Counted from the first letter of the stretch, positions 14,452 to 23,771 are shown. The stretch is DNA of 64,000 bases from JBKHXF01 sp046566145 (GCA_046566145.1 JBKHXF010000003.1:96239-160238), one strand, 5' to 3'. Notes: a model not told the origin generated them from the sequence alone. A program made the numbers and translations.

Positions 14452-15657
14452 GTGCCCACCGACGACCCGACCGGCCTCGGGCCCTCGACCCGCAGCGTCC
14501 ACCTCACCGAGGCCGTCGACCCTGCCACCCGGTCCGTCGTGCCACCCATCGCCGCGAACTCGGCGTTCGCGTACCCGGATGTCGACGCCTGGCGCGCCGC
14601 CGCGCTCGGCGAGGCCGAGGGCCACATCTACGCCCGCAACTCGAACCCGACGACCGACCGCTTCGAGGGGAAGGTCGCGGCCCTGGAGGGCGCGGAGGCC
14701 GGCACGTCGTTCACCACCGGGATGGCCGCGATCTCCACGACGCTGTTCGCGCTCACCACCGCGGGCAGCCGCGTCGTGAGCGTGAAGGACGCCTACGGGG
14801 GCACCTACCTGCACTTCACCGACCTGCTCCCCCGCCACGGCGTCGAGTGCGTCGTGGTGGACACCGACGACCAGGACGCGCTCGAGCGGGAGATCGCCGC
14901 CGGCTGCGACGTCGTGTACCTCGAGACGCCGACGAACCCGGCGCTGAAGGTCCTCGACCTGGCGCGCACGTCGGCCGCGGCGCACGCCGCCGGCGCGGTC
15001 GTCGTGGTCGACAACACGTTCGCGACACCGATCAACACCCGCCCGCTGGAGCACGGCGCGGACCTGGTGCTGCACTCCGCGTCGAAGTACCTCTCGGGCC
15101 ACGGCGACGTGCTCGGCGGCGTGGTCGTCGGCGGCGCCGACCTCGTCGGCCGCGTCTACCACCATCGCGAGATCGCCGGCACCGGCATGGACCCGCAGGT
15201 CGCGGCCCTGATGCTGCGGAGCCTGAAGACGCTCGGCCTGCGCGTCGAGCGGCACAACGCGAACGGCATGACGGTGGCGACGTGGCTCGCGACGCACCCG
15301 CGTGTCACCGCGGTCCACTACCCCGGCCTGCCGACGCACCCGCGCCACGACGTCGCGGCCCGACAGATGGACGGCTTCGGCGGGATGCTCTCGTTCGAGG
15401 TCGAGGGCGGCTTCGACGCCGTCCGCACCCTGCTGCCCCGGCTGCGCCACGCCTACCTGGCGGCCAACCTCGGCCAGGTGGAGACCATCGTCGGCCCGCC
15501 GGCGACGACGAGCCACGTCGAGCTCACCGCCGAGGAGCGTGCCGAGGCCGGTATCCCGGAGGGGCTCGTCCGCTACTCGTGCGGCATCGAGGACGCGGAC
15601 GACCTCGTCGCCGACCTCGCACAGGCCCTCGACGCGCTCGACGGCGGCGGGGCGTGA
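14452..15657 (+). CDS. Cystathionine gamma-synthase/lyase family PLP enzyme
   Basis: A 401-residue cytosolic enzyme of the Cys/Met metabolism PLP family (MetB, MetZ, MegL). Visible motifs are IYARNSNPTT near the N-terminus, SFTTGMAAIS, YLETPTNPALKV, the cofactor-contacting VVVDNTFATP and the Schiff-base lysine in SASKYLSGHGDVLGG. Length and motif order are normal. It makes or cleaves thioether amino acids; whether it acts as synthase, lyase or sulfhydrylase cannot be told. CAGGAG lies 5 bases before GTG 14452 and TACGGT (14412-14417) is a fair -10. Its stop overlaps the next gene's GTG, forming a two-gene operon with the M20 hydrolase. Confidence 0.9.
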   Translation: MPTDDPTGLGPSTRSVHLTEAVDPATRSVVPPIAANSAFAYPDVDAWRAAALGEAEGHIYARNSNPTTDRFEGKVAALEGAEAGTSFTTGMAAISTTLFALTTAGSRVVSVKDAYGGTYLHFTDLLPRHGVECVVVDTDDQDALEREIAAGCDVVYLETPTNPALKVLDLARTSAAAHAAGAVVVVDNTFATPINTRPLEHGADLVLHSASKYLSGHGDVLGGVVVGGADLVGRVYHHREIAGTGMDPQVAALMLRSLKTLGLRVERHNANGMTVATWLATHPRVTAVHYPGLPTHPRHDVAARQMDGFGGMLSFEVEGGFDAVRTLLPRLRHAYLAANLGQVETIVGPPATTSHVELTAEERAEAGIPEGLVRYSCGIEDADDLVADLAQALDALDGGGA

Positions 15658-16925
15658 GCGGCCCCGACCGGCTCACCGAGGTGGAGCGGCGGGTCCTCGA
15701 CCACGTCGACCTCGACGCGCTGGTGGAGCTCACCTCCTCGCTCGTCGCGGTCCCGAGCGTGTCGGCCGAGGAGACGCCCGGGCAGCGGCTCGTGGCGGCT
15801 CGGCTCGAGGCCGTCGGGATGGAGGTCGAGACGTTCGACGTCGACGTCGACGTCCTCTCCCGCCACCCGCGCTACTCGGCCGAGTTCGAGCGGGACGTGA
15901 TGCTCGGCGTCGTCGGCCGCGCCGGCGGTGGGCACGGACCGACGATGCTCGTGGACGGCCACGTCGACGTGGTCCCGCCCGGCATCGACGGTGACTGGAC
16001 GACCCCGGCGTTCGCCCCGACGGTGCGCGACGGCGCGCTGTACGGGCGGGGGGCCTGCGACATGAAGGGTGGGCTGGCTGCCGCGGTCCACGCGGTCGAG
16101 GCGATCCGGGCCGCCGGCGTCGAGCTCGCCGGGACCGTCGCCATCGCGTCGGTCGCGGCCGAGGAGGACGGCGGGGCCGGGACGCTCGCGCTGCTCGAGC
16201 ACGGCGTGACGGCCGACGCCTGCATCGTCCCGGAGCCGACCGGGCTCGCGGTCGTGCCGGCCGTCGCCGGAGCCCTGTCGTGGCGCATCACCCTGCGGGG
16301 CCGCTCGGCGCACGGGGCGCTGCGCGAGGAGGGCGTGTCCGCCATCGAGCGCTTCCCGGTCGTGCTCACCGCGCTGCAGGACCTCGAGCGGCGCCGCAAC
16401 GCCCGCCACGCGGACCCGCTGTTCGGGTGGCTCGACACGCCGTTCGCGATCTGCGGGGGTCGGCTCGCCGCCGGTGACTGGCCCTCCTCCGAGGCGGACT
16501 GGCTCACGTGGGAGGGTCGCTACGGGGTGGCGCCGGGCGAGGACCTCGACGCCGCCCGCGCGGAGCTCGAGGACGCGGTGGCCGCGGCGGCCGCGACCGA
16601 CCCGTGGCTCGCCGAGCACCCGCCCGAGGTCACCTGGTGGGGCGGGCAGTTCCTACCGGCCCGCACCGACCTCGCCGACCCGGTCGTGACCACGCTCACC
16701 GGGGCGGTCACCGCGACCGCCGGCGCGCCGGCGGTCGTGCGGGCCATGCCGTACGGCTGCGACATGGGCCTCACCGTGGGCGTCGGCGGGATCCCCACCG
16801 TCGTGTACGGCCCCGGCGACATCCGGGCGGCCCACCGGCCCGACGAGCACGTCCCGCTCGCCGACCTCGAGGCCGCGGCCCGCGGGCTCGCCGTCGCGAT
16901 CCTCCGCTTCTGCGGCACGGCCTGA
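15654..16925 (+). CDS. M20/ArgE family metal-dependent amidohydrolase (deacylase or peptidase)
   Basis: A 423-residue dinuclear zinc hydrolase. Metal ligands and catalytic residues appear in order: LVDGHVDVVPPG (His, catalytic Asp), GRGACDMKGGLAA (bridging Asp), VAAEEDGGAG (catalytic Glu pair) and HRPDEHVPLADLE (C-terminal His). The dimerisation insert begins near LSWRITLRGRSAHGA. Closest in style to acetylornithine/succinyl-diaminopimelate deacetylases. It is translationally coupled (GTGA overlap) to the cystathionine gamma-synthase-type gene, suggesting both act on amino-acid derivatives, perhaps N-acylated sulfur amino acids (inference). Confidence 0.87.
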   Translation: MSGPDRLTEVERRVLDHVDLDALVELTSSLVAVPSVSAEETPGQRLVAARLEAVGMEVETFDVDVDVLSRHPRYSAEFERDVMLGVVGRAGGGHGPTMLVDGHVDVVPPGIDGDWTTPAFAPTVRDGALYGRGACDMKGGLAAAVHAVEAIRAAGVELAGTVAIASVAAEEDGGAGTLALLEHGVTADACIVPEPTGLAVVPAVAGALSWRITLRGRSAHGALREEGVSAIERFPVVLTALQDLERRRNARHADPLFGWLDTPFAICGGRLAAGDWPSSEADWLTWEGRYGVAPGEDLDAARAELEDAVAAAAATDPWLAEHPPEVTWWGGQFLPARTDLADPVVTTLTGAVTATAGAPAVVRAMPYGCDMGLTVGVGGIPTVVYGPGDIRAAHRPDEHVPLADLEAAARGLAVAILRFCGTA

Positions 16926-16939
16926 CGCCGACGGTCGGG

Positions 16940-17896
16940 TCAGGCGCCCGGGTCGAGCACCAGCTTGCCGACGGTACGGCGGGCCCGCAGGTCCTCGTGG
17001 GCGCGCCGGGCCTCCGACAGCGGGTAGGTGTCGCCCACGACCGGACGGAGCTCGCCCGTCGCGACGAGGCCGAGCATCTCGGCCATCGGGCCGGCCAGCA
17101 TCTCCGTCGGGCGCTGCATGCAGTGCACGAGCCAGAACCCCTGCACCCCGATCGAGCGACCCATCAGCCAGCCCGGGTCGACCGGCGACGGCGCCCGGCG
17201 AGACGCCATCCCGAAGAACGCGAGCCGACCGAACGGCGCGAGCGCCTGCAGCGAACCGTCGGTGGTCGCACCGCCGGTCATGTCGAGCACGACGTCGACC
17301 TTGCCGCCGGCGGCGTCCCGGATCGCGGCGTTCATGTCCTCGGCCCGCGAGTCGATGGCCGCGTCGGCGCCGAGGTCGAGCACGAGCTCGCGCTTCTCCT
17401 CGCTCGAGGCCGACCCGATGACCGTGCCGGCACCGAGGAGCTTCGCGAGCTGCACGGCGAGCGTGCCGACCCCGCCGGCGGCGGCGTGCACGACCACGGA
17501 CTCGCCGGCGCGGAGCTGCGCGGTCGTGCGCAGCAGGTGCCACGCGGTCAGCCCCTGCAGCACCAGCGCGAGGGCCTGCCCGTCGGTGACCTCGTCCGGC
17601 ACCTCGAACGCGAGCGGCTCCGCGGTGAGCGCCCGCTGCGCGTACCCGCCGTTGGCGAGCAGCGCGACGACGCGCCGGCCGTCGGCGAGCGTGCCGACCG
17701 CCTCGGCGCCTGGGACCAGGGGCAGGGTCTGCTGGGCGAGGTAGGAGTTCTCGGCCTGGTGGGTGTCGGCGTAGTTGACGCCGGCCGCGGTGACGTCGAG
17801 CAGGAGCTGCCCGTCGCCGGGGGTCGGGTCCGGCACGTCGTCGTGCAGCTCGAGGACCTCGGGGCCGCCGAAGCGGTCGATGCGGATGGCGCGCAC
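16940..17896 (-). CDS. Zinc-independent quinone oxidoreductase (MDR family)
   Basis: A 318-residue NADPH-dependent medium-chain reductase of the Qor/zeta-crystallin type. It has the N-terminal GroES-like part (GVNYADTHQAENSY, the family NYxDxxxR-like segment) without zinc cysteines, the coenzyme loop VVHAAAGGVGTLAVQLAK and the C-terminal LSEARRAHEDL-RRTVGKLVL tail. It reduces quinones or enones in the cytoplasm. GTG at 17896 starts the reading MRAIRIDRFGGPEV, the usual N-terminus. It is convergent with the M20 gene (14 bp) and follows the SIS-protein gene on the same strand after 49 bp. Confidence 0.9.
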   Translation of the reverse strand: MRAIRIDRFGGPEVLELHDDVPDPTPGDGQLLLDVTAAGVNYADTHQAENSYLAQQTLPLVPGAEAVGTLADGRRVVALLANGGYAQRALTAEPLAFEVPDEVTDGQALALVLQGLTAWHLLRTTAQLRAGESVVVHAAAGGVGTLAVQLAKLLGAGTVIGSASSEEKRELVLDLGADAAIDSRAEDMNAAIRDAAGGKVDVVLDMTGGATTDGSLQALAPFGRLAFFGMASRRAPSPVDPGWLMGRSIGVQGFWLVHCMQRPTEMLAGPMAEMLGLVATGELRPVVGDTYPLSEARRAHEDLRARRTVGKLVLDPGA

Positions 17897-17945
17897 GGTG
17901 CGATCTCCGGTCGGCGGTCACGGTGACCGCGGGGGTGGTGGTCGG

Positions 17946-19013
17946 TCAGTCGTCGTGCTCGTCGAGGGTCCCCTGGAAGCGGGCGACCTCGAGCGCGATG
18001 AGCTGGGCGGGGACGATGGTCACCATCGGCGAGAGCCACTCGCGCACGCCGGCGGGGAGCCGCACGGCACGGTCGGCCTCGTCGAGGACCTCGTCGACGT
18101 CCGACAGGGCCAGCAGCGGCGTGCCGGAGGCCCGCAGCGTCGGGATGAGCCCCATCGCGTCGGACAGCACGCGGCCCGACGGCGCGATGAGCAGCACCGG
18201 CGTCTCACCGGTCGACGGCACGGGCCCGCGGATGACGTCGGCGGCCGAGTAGGCGATGGGAGCCGTCCGGGTCAGCGCGGTGAGCTTGAGCGCCAGCTCC
18301 TTGGCCGTGCCGTAGTTGAACCCGCGCCCGACCACGGTCGCGCGCAGCGCGTCGGCGAGGACGGCCGCGACGGACTTGCAGGCCGCCGCGGAGGAGTCGA
18401 GCAGGCGGGAGAGCACGTCCGGCAGCCCCCGCAGCTCGTCGCGCAGGGCCGTGTCGCCCGCCATCGCCGCGGAGAGCAACGCGAAGGCGGCGAGCGTCGA
18501 GGTGTAGGTCTTCGACGCGGTCGGTCCCTGCTCCGGCCCGGCGTGGAGCGGCAGCACGTGGTCGGCCGCCTCGGCCAGCGGGGACGTCGGGTCGTTGGTG
18601 ATGGCGACGGTGGGGCGGCGCTGGCGCACGCCCTCCTCCACGACCGCGAGCACGTCGTGGGAGCGCCCTCCGGCCGACACCGCGACGACCAGCGCGCCGT
18701 CGAGCATCGGCGGCGTCCCGTAGCGCGTGAACAGCGACGGCGTGGCCTGCGCGACCGGCAGGCGGTGCTCCGCACCGAACAGGTAGTGCCCGTAGCGGGT
18801 CGCGTTGTCCGACGACCCCCGACCGGCCACCAGCACGGAGCGGACGTCGAGCCGCTCCAGCCGGTCGGCGATGCGGACGGCCGTGTCCGCCTCGGCGTCG
18901 AGGAACCTCGCCAACGCCTCCGGCTGCTCGTGCACGTCCGCCTCGAACCCGGCGCCCGCCGGCAGGGCGGGTCCGCTGCCGGTCCCCGGTCCCACCAGGG
19001 TCCGCTCGCCCAC
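17946..19013 (-). CDS. SIS-domain sugar-phosphate isomerase-like protein (GlmS isomerase-half type)
   Basis: A 355-residue protein made of two SIS domains, equivalent to the isomerase half of GlmS without the glutaminase. It shows VAGRGSSDNATRYGHYLFG in the first domain, PTASKTYTSTLAAF between them and VVGRGFNYGTAKELALKL at the start of the second. The usual phosphate-binding S-Q/S-S-G turn reads SAGGRSHDVL here, so one conserved serine is replaced by glycine. It may bind or interconvert amino-sugar phosphates, or deaminate them like AgaS. The GTG at 19013 is taken as the start. It is divergent from the HDAC-like gene (71 bp). Confidence 0.82.
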   Translation of the reverse strand: MGERTLVGPGTGSGPALPAGAGFEADVHEQPEALARFLDAEADTAVRIADRLERLDVRSVLVAGRGSSDNATRYGHYLFGAEHRLPVAQATPSLFTRYGTPPMLDGALVVAVSAGGRSHDVLAVVEEGVRQRRPTVAITNDPTSPLAEAADHVLPLHAGPEQGPTASKTYTSTLAAFALLSAAMAGDTALRDELRGLPDVLSRLLDSSAAACKSVAAVLADALRATVVGRGFNYGTAKELALKLTALTRTAPIAYSAADVIRGPVPSTGETPVLLIAPSGRVLSDAMGLIPTLRASGTPLLALSDVDEVLDEADRAVRLPAGVREWLSPMVTIVPAQLIALEVARFQGTLDEHDD

Positions 19014-19071
19014 GTGACGCTCCCGTGTCGGTGTGGGGGCCGACGGAGGATGTCGGCCCGTCCCGGCACGG

Positions 19072-19084
19072 TAGCGTCCGCCCG
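19072..19084 (+). promoter_or_regulatory. -10 box 7 bases before the HDAC-like start (leaderless mRNA)
   Basis: TAGCGT at 19072-19077 ends 7 bases before ATG 19085, so transcription should start at or next to the A of the start codon. No ribosome site is present. Confidence 0.55.
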
Positions 19085-20119
19085 ATGGACGTCGTCACCT
19101 CCCCCGCCCACGCCCAGCACGACCCGGCCCACGAGCTCTCGCTCGGCCGGGTCGTCGCTCCCCGCTGGGAGCGACCGGCCCGCATCGACGTGCTCGAGGC
19201 CGCGCTCGGCGATGCCGGCCACACGCTGGCCCCAGCGGTCGCGCAGGACGACGAGGCGCTCCTCGCGGTCCACGACCCGGACCTCGTCGCGTGGCTGCGG
19301 GACGGGCACGCCCGCTGGATCGCCGCCGGCGGGCCCGAGGTCTGCATCCCCGACACCTTCCCCCACCGCGCGTGGGGGACCCGGCGACCGACCTCCCCGG
19401 TCGGCGAGGCGGGCTGGTGGGTGATGGACACCGCGACGCCCGTCGTGGCCGGGTCGTGGGCGGCGGCCCGCGCGGCGGTGGACGTGGCCCTGACCGCGCT
19501 CGACCTCGCCACCGCGTCCGACGGGGCCGGCGTCGCGTACGGGCTCACCCGGCCCCCGGGGCACCACGCCGGCCGCGGCTACCTCGGTGGGTTCTGCCTC
19601 GTGAACCACGCCGCCGTCGCGGCCCACGCCGCCCGCGCCGGCGGCCGCGTCGCCATCCTCGACGTCGACCACCACCACGGCAACGGCACCCAGGAGCTGT
19701 TCTGGGGATCCGAGGACGTCCTGTACGTGTCGCTCCACGCCGACCCGGCCCGGTCGTTCCCGTGGTTCTCCGGCTTCGACGACGAGGTCGGCGAGGGACC
19801 GGGTCGCGGCACGACCCGGAACCTGCCGCTGACGCCCGGCATCCCCGACGACGCCTACCTCGACGCGCTCACGATGGCGTGCGAGGCCGTCGACGACTTC
19901 GACCCGGCCACCGTCGTGGTGAGCCTCGGGTTCGACCCCGCCGCGACCGACCCGGTGGGCGGGCTCGGGCTGTCGCCGGCCGCGTGGGGGCCGATCGGCA
20001 GGATCCTCGGCGCGCTCGACCGGCCGACGGTGCTGCTGCAGGAGGGCGGGTACGACCTCGGGGCGATCGGGCAGGCGGCGGTCGACGTCGTGGCCGGCAT
20101 CGAGGCGGCCCGCGCCTGA
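19085..20119 (+). CDS. Histone deacetylase / acetylpolyamine amidohydrolase family protein
   Basis: A 344-residue zinc deacetylase of the HDAC superfamily, which in bacteria removes acetyl groups from polyamines or other small amines. The catalytic features are all present: TRPPGHHAGRG (general-base His-His), GFCLVNHAAVAA, the metal-binding DVDHHHGNGTQELF, LGFDPAATDPVGG (third metal Asp) and the terminal QEGGYDLG. Length fits acetylpolyamine amidohydrolases. ATG 19085 gives the standard N-terminus and directly follows a TAGCGT box, indicating a leaderless transcript. Converges with the BNR-like gene after 9 bp. Confidence 0.9.
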   Translation: MDVVTSPAHAQHDPAHELSLGRVVAPRWERPARIDVLEAALGDAGHTLAPAVAQDDEALLAVHDPDLVAWLRDGHARWIAAGGPEVCIPDTFPHRAWGTRRPTSPVGEAGWWVMDTATPVVAGSWAAARAAVDVALTALDLATASDGAGVAYGLTRPPGHHAGRGYLGGFCLVNHAAVAAHAARAGGRVAILDVDHHHGNGTQELFWGSEDVLYVSLHADPARSFPWFSGFDDEVGEGPGRGTTRNLPLTPGIPDDAYLDALTMACEAVDDFDPATVVVSLGFDPAATDPVGGLGLSPAAWGPIGRILGALDRPTVLLQEGGYDLGAIGQAAVDVVAGIEAARA

Positions 20120-20128
20120 CCTCGGCCG

Positions 20129-21529
20129 TCAGGCCGACCGGACGAGGACCGCCACCGCCGGTGAGGTGTGCGTCGAGTCGTTGAACGACACCGCGATGGT
20201 CCCGTCGGGCAGGATCGCGAGCGTCGAGAAGTCGAACCGTGCCCCGGACGCGCCGACGCCGACGCCGTCGCGGAGGTCGCCGAGCCCGACCTCGTGGATG
20301 CGCTCGAGCACCGGGTGGTCCTCCCCGCGCGTCGGGTCGGGGTAGCGGTAGACGAACACGAGGTCCTGCGACGCCCCGCCCACGGTGTCCTGCGCGTGGG
20401 TCGTCACGGCGATGACACCGGCGGCGGCGTGCGCCTTCAGGTCGCGACCGCCGGAGGAGCGGACCTCGTACCCGGCTGGCAGCGGGACCGACGACCGCGT
20501 CGCCGTGACGCCCCCGTCGGCCGAGAACACGAGGTCGACGGTGCCGGCGGGCGACCACTCGGTGGCGTGGAGGTTCCCCGCCGAGTCGGCGGCCTGCCAC
20601 CGCACGCGGGCCGCGTCCTGCGGGACGTAGCACGACCACGTGACGTCACCCGACGCGATGTAGGTGCCGGTCGAGCAGCCCGCCGCGATCCCGGTGACGA
20701 GGTCGGACCCGGTCAGGATCGTGCCGATGCCCAGGGGGGCGAGGTTGGTGTTGGTGAGGCTCTGTCCGTGGTCGGCGTGGGGGTCGACCTCGAGCTCGAC
20801 GCGCTCGGTGGTGGACCCACCGAGGAGCTGGTCGACGTCCCGCAGCGACGGGGTCGTGTAGGTCAGGCCGTCGGTCGAGACGAGGTACAGGTCCTTCGAC
20901 GGGTAGCCGCCCCGAAGGACGACGGCGTACTCCGCCTCCGTGCCGCCGACCCGGACCGGCCCGGGCACCACCGCGACCCACTGGCGGTCGTAGAAGGGCG
21001 TGTGGAGGGGCTGCTCGGCCCACAGCCACTCGCGGGTGGACGCGTCGTACTTGAAGGCCTGGAGGTGGTCGCCCGAGTAGGGGTCCCAGCCGATGCCGAC
21101 GACGTCGCCGTTGGGCGCGACGGCGATGGTCCCCTCGCCGCTCACGAGCGGCGTGGTCGGCTGCACCCGGCGCCACGTCCGGCCGTGGTCGGTGGACAGG
21201 TGGGGGTAGGTCCCGCCGAAGTCGTAGAGGGTCCCGTCGGGTGCGCTCGCGAGGTGGTTCTCGCAGCAGTTGCCCGTGCCGGCCACGACCCGCCAGGTGC
21301 TGGTGCCGACGGGTGCCCCCGTCGCGTCGAACGACGGGTACTCCGTCGCCACCCCGCGGGCGCTGGACGCCACCACCCGCGCCGGCAGCCCGACGGGGGC
21401 CACCCCGACCGACGTCGCCGCGAGCCCCAGCAGGGCGCTCCCCGCCGCGACGAGCAGCGCCAGTCGCCCGGCCCGGCCCCGCCTCGCGGTACCGGTGCGG
21501 CGTCCCGCTCCACGCACGTCCTGCTGCAT
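20129..21529 (-). CDS. Secreted BNR/sialidase-like repeat protein
   Basis: A 466-residue exported protein. An Arg-rich N-region (RRTGTARRGRAGR) and hydrophobic core (LALLVAAGSALLGLAATSVGVA) make a signal peptide. The mature part shows BNR-type Asp-box turns, such as STDHGRTWRRV, SADGGVTATR and STDGLTYTTP, between beta-strands, consistent with a beta-propeller related to sialidases and photosystem-stability-like proteins. Four cysteines (NCCEN, GCSTG, SCYVP) could form disulphides outside. No catalytic arginine triad could be assigned, so glycosidase activity is doubtful. No sorting or anchor sequence at the C-terminus. Confidence 0.78.
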   Translation of the reverse strand: MQQDVRGAGRRTGTARRGRAGRLALLVAAGSALLGLAATSVGVAPVGLPARVVASSARGVATEYPSFDATGAPVGTSTWRVVAGTGNCCENHLASAPDGTLYDFGGTYPHLSTDHGRTWRRVQPTTPLVSGEGTIAVAPNGDVVGIGWDPYSGDHLQAFKYDASTREWLWAEQPLHTPFYDRQWVAVVPGPVRVGGTEAEYAVVLRGGYPSKDLYLVSTDGLTYTTPSLRDVDQLLGGSTTERVELEVDPHADHGQSLTNTNLAPLGIGTILTGSDLVTGIAAGCSTGTYIASGDVTWSCYVPQDAARVRWQAADSAGNLHATEWSPAGTVDLVFSADGGVTATRSSVPLPAGYEVRSSGGRDLKAHAAAGVIAVTTHAQDTVGGASQDLVFVYRYPDPTRGEDHPVLERIHEVGLGDLRDGVGVGASGARFDFSTLAILPDGTIAVSFNDSTHTSPAVAVLVRSA

Positions 21530-21620
21530 CGCCCTCGCCTCGCTCCGGCCCCCCGCACGTGGACCCCGGAGTCTCTCGACGGACTCCTTCGCCGGGCGCG
21601 CCGCCGGTTCCTGCCGTGGG

Positions 21621-22229
21621 CTACAGCAGCAGCGACCAGACCGACAGCGCCGCGCGGAACAGCCGCGTCAGGGCCCCCGGCACGAGCAGGACCACGGCGA
21701 ACACCAGCGGCATCGACCAGCGGCGCAGCCGGTGCCAGGCCGGCAGGGCCCGCACCGGCAGGAGCCGCTCGACCACGGCGCTGCCGTCGAGCGGGGGCAG
21801 CGGGACCAGGTTGAACGCGGCGAGCACGACGTTGACGACCCCGACGGCGACGAGCACCTCGCGCAGCGTCGTGCCCTCGGCGGCGCCCGTGGCCCGCAGG
21901 GCCAGCGCGGCGAGCACCGCCAGCACCACGTTCGTCGCCGGCCCGGCGAGGCTCGTCAGCAGCCCGTGGTCGCGGGGGCGGCGCATCTGCGACGGGCGCA
22001 CCGGCACCGGCTTCGCGTAGCCGAAGACGGCGCCGCCGCCGGCGATGGCGAGCAGCGCCGGCAGCGCGATGGTCCCGATCGGGTCGACGTGCGGGACCGG
22101 GTTGAGGGTGAGCCGGCCGGCGCGCTTCGCGGTGTCGTCACCGAACAGGTGGGCGACCGCCCCGTGGCTGACCTCGTGCAGGATGACCGAGGGCACGAGG
22201 ACCAGGACGAAGAGCACGGCGGTGTCCAC
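21621..22229 (-). CDS. M50-type site-2 metalloprotease
   Basis: A 202-residue intramembrane zinc protease of the FtsEX-unrelated, Bacillus YwhC/SpoIVFB-like group. The zinc motif HEVSH lies in the first membrane helix (PSVILHEVSHGAVAHLFGD) and the third ligand region is NLVPLPPLDGSAVVERL. About six hydrophobic segments are visible, and TSLAGPATNVVLAVLAA matches the typical G-P-x-x-N helix. GTG 22229 has AGGA 5 bases upstream and a TAGCCT -10 on the minus strand at 22282-22277. It is divergent from the ACT-domain gene and may cleave membrane-bound regulators. Confidence 0.88.
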   Translation of the reverse strand: MDTAVLFVLVLVPSVILHEVSHGAVAHLFGDDTAKRAGRLTLNPVPHVDPIGTIALPALLAIAGGGAVFGYAKPVPVRPSQMRRPRDHGLLTSLAGPATNVVLAVLAALALRATGAAEGTTLREVLVAVGVVNVVLAAFNLVPLPPLDGSAVVERLLPVRALPAWHRLRRWSMPLVFAVVLLVPGALTRLFRAALSVWSLLL

Positions 22230-22403
22230 GTGCGTCCTGACGGCGGGGCGGGCGAACGGCGGGGGACGGCGGCGCGAGGCTACGACACCCGGACGGTCGG
22301 CACGCAGACGGAACCTCGGCGCAACACCGGGGAAACAGCCGTGCGGCAACCTCCGCCCGGGTCGAGCCGGACGTCGGGCGCCGGCGGCCGTGAGGAGCCA
22401 CGG

Positions 22404-23093
22404 GTGACGTTCACGCTGCGGATCGCGGTCACGGACCGCCCCGGCTCGCTCGCCCGCATCTCCACGGCCCTCGCCAGGGTCGGCGCGAACATCGTGACGC
22501 TCGAGGTCCTCGAGCGCTCCGTCGAGACCGCCGTGGACCAGCTCGTCATCGAGGCCCCGCGCGCCACCGGCGAGGTGCTGCGCCGGGTGCTCGAGCAGAT
22601 CCCGGGCACGGTCGTCGAGTCGCTGCGCCCGACCCGCGGGCACGCCGGGCTGCCCCCGCTGGGTCTGGCCGCACGCCTCGCCCGCACGACGCCCGACGAG
22701 CTGCTGACGGTCCTGGTCGACGGGCTCACGGTCTCCTTCGACGCGACGTGGTCCGCCGTGGTCGCCAGCCGCGAGCCCCAGCCGGAGGTGCGGGCCTCCT
22801 CCGCCGGCACGCCGTCGTTCCTCAACGTCGCGACGCCGTGGCTGCCGCTGCGTGACGTGCGGCGCATCCCGCCGGGGCCCTGGACGCCGTCCCGCTGGGG
22901 CCGGGCGGGTGAGCCGCTGGAGCTCGCGGCCGCGCCGCTCCGCGACGCCGACGAGGCCCTGCTGGTCGCCCGCCCCTACGGGCCGCGGTTCGCCGGGCGC
23001 GAGCTCGCCGACATCGGGATGCTGGCCGAGGTGACGGTCGGGCTGCTCGCCCGGGCGGACGCCACCGTCACGCCCGGAGCGTCGCGGGCCTGA
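22404..23093 (+). CDS. ACT-domain protein with an additional C-terminal domain
   Basis: A 229-residue protein. Residues 1-75 form an ACT ligand-binding domain with the classical pattern: beta strand FTLRIAVTDRPGSLARIS, helix ALARVGANIVTLEVLE and a second half ending PGTVVESLRP. ACT domains bind amino acids and steer metabolic enzymes. The remaining 150 residues (starting GLAARLARTTPDELL) have no recognised motif but contain alternating strands that might be a degenerate GAF-like fold. GAGGAG lies 6 bases before GTG 22404. A free-standing amino-acid sensor is inferred. Confidence 0.75.
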   Translation: MTFTLRIAVTDRPGSLARISTALARVGANIVTLEVLERSVETAVDQLVIEAPRATGEVLRRVLEQIPGTVVESLRPTRGHAGLPPLGLAARLARTTPDELLTVLVDGLTVSFDATWSAVVASREPQPEVRASSAGTPSFLNVATPWLPLRDVRRIPPGPWTPSRWGRAGEPLELAAAPLRDADEALLVARPYGPRFAGRELADIGMLAEVTVGLLARADATVTPGASRA

Positions 23094-23120
23094 GCGTCGC
23101 GGGGCCCGAGCATCAGGGGG

Positions 23121-23600
23121 TCAGTAGCCACCACCGAGCTTGCGGTGGTCCCACGAGCTCGTCTCGACCGGGACGAAGCGGTGAGCGACCCGCTTCGCGG
23201 CCTGCGCCCGTACGAACCCCTCCATGCCGGCGCGGACGTCGGGGTCGGTGGGCACCTCGCCGCCGGCGTAGCGGACCGCGATCTCCCACCCGACGTCGAA
23301 GACGTCGTCCGGATCGTCGAGCAGCTCGGCCTCGGCCCTCACCATCACCCCGCGCAGGACCTCGTAGGTCTCGCCGTCCTCGACGAGCAGGGTGGCCCGG
23401 GGGTCGCGTGCCAGGTTCCTGGCCTTCTGGCTCGTCGCGTACGTCCACGTGTGCACGACCCCGTCGCGCAGGCAGAACCACATCGGCACGACGTGCGGGG
23501 CGCCGTCCGGCCCGACGGACGCGAGCACGACGGTGCGCTGCGACGCGAGGTAGGCGCGCTGCTCGTCGGGGGTCAGCTCGATCTGGTCGCGGCGGCTCAC
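23121..23600 (-). CDS. PPOX-class split-barrel flavin/F420-dependent oxidoreductase
   Basis: A 159-residue split beta-barrel protein of the pyridoxamine-phosphate oxidase superfamily. Typical features are the N-terminal LASQRTVVLASVGPDGAPHV strand-turn, PMWFCLRDGVVHTW, a cofactor-phosphate-contacting TSQKARNLARDPRATLLV and a C-terminal domain with PVETSSWDHRKL. This is the F420/FMN-binding pattern common in actinobacteria. The GTG at 23600 has GGAG 6 bases upstream and a TAGCGT -10 at 23650-23645 on the minus strand. Substrate unknown. Confidence 0.88.
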   Translation of the reverse strand: MSRRDQIELTPDEQRAYLASQRTVVLASVGPDGAPHVVPMWFCLRDGVVHTWTYATSQKARNLARDPRATLLVEDGETYEVLRGVMVRAEAELLDDPDDVFDVGWEIAVRYAGGEVPTDPDVRAGMEGFVRAQAAKRVAHRFVPVETSSWDHRKLGGGY

Positions 23601-23771
23601 GGCGGGCTCCGGGTCGACGGCGGGCCGGCAGGGCGGACGTCGGGACGCTAGCGGTGCCCCCACCCGCACCGCCTCGTGGCGCCGTCACACCGGTCGGCCA
23701 TACTCGCGGGGCCGAGCCGTCGACGACCGCACCCGCCGTCGCGGCCGACGACCACCAGGGGGGACCCGACC

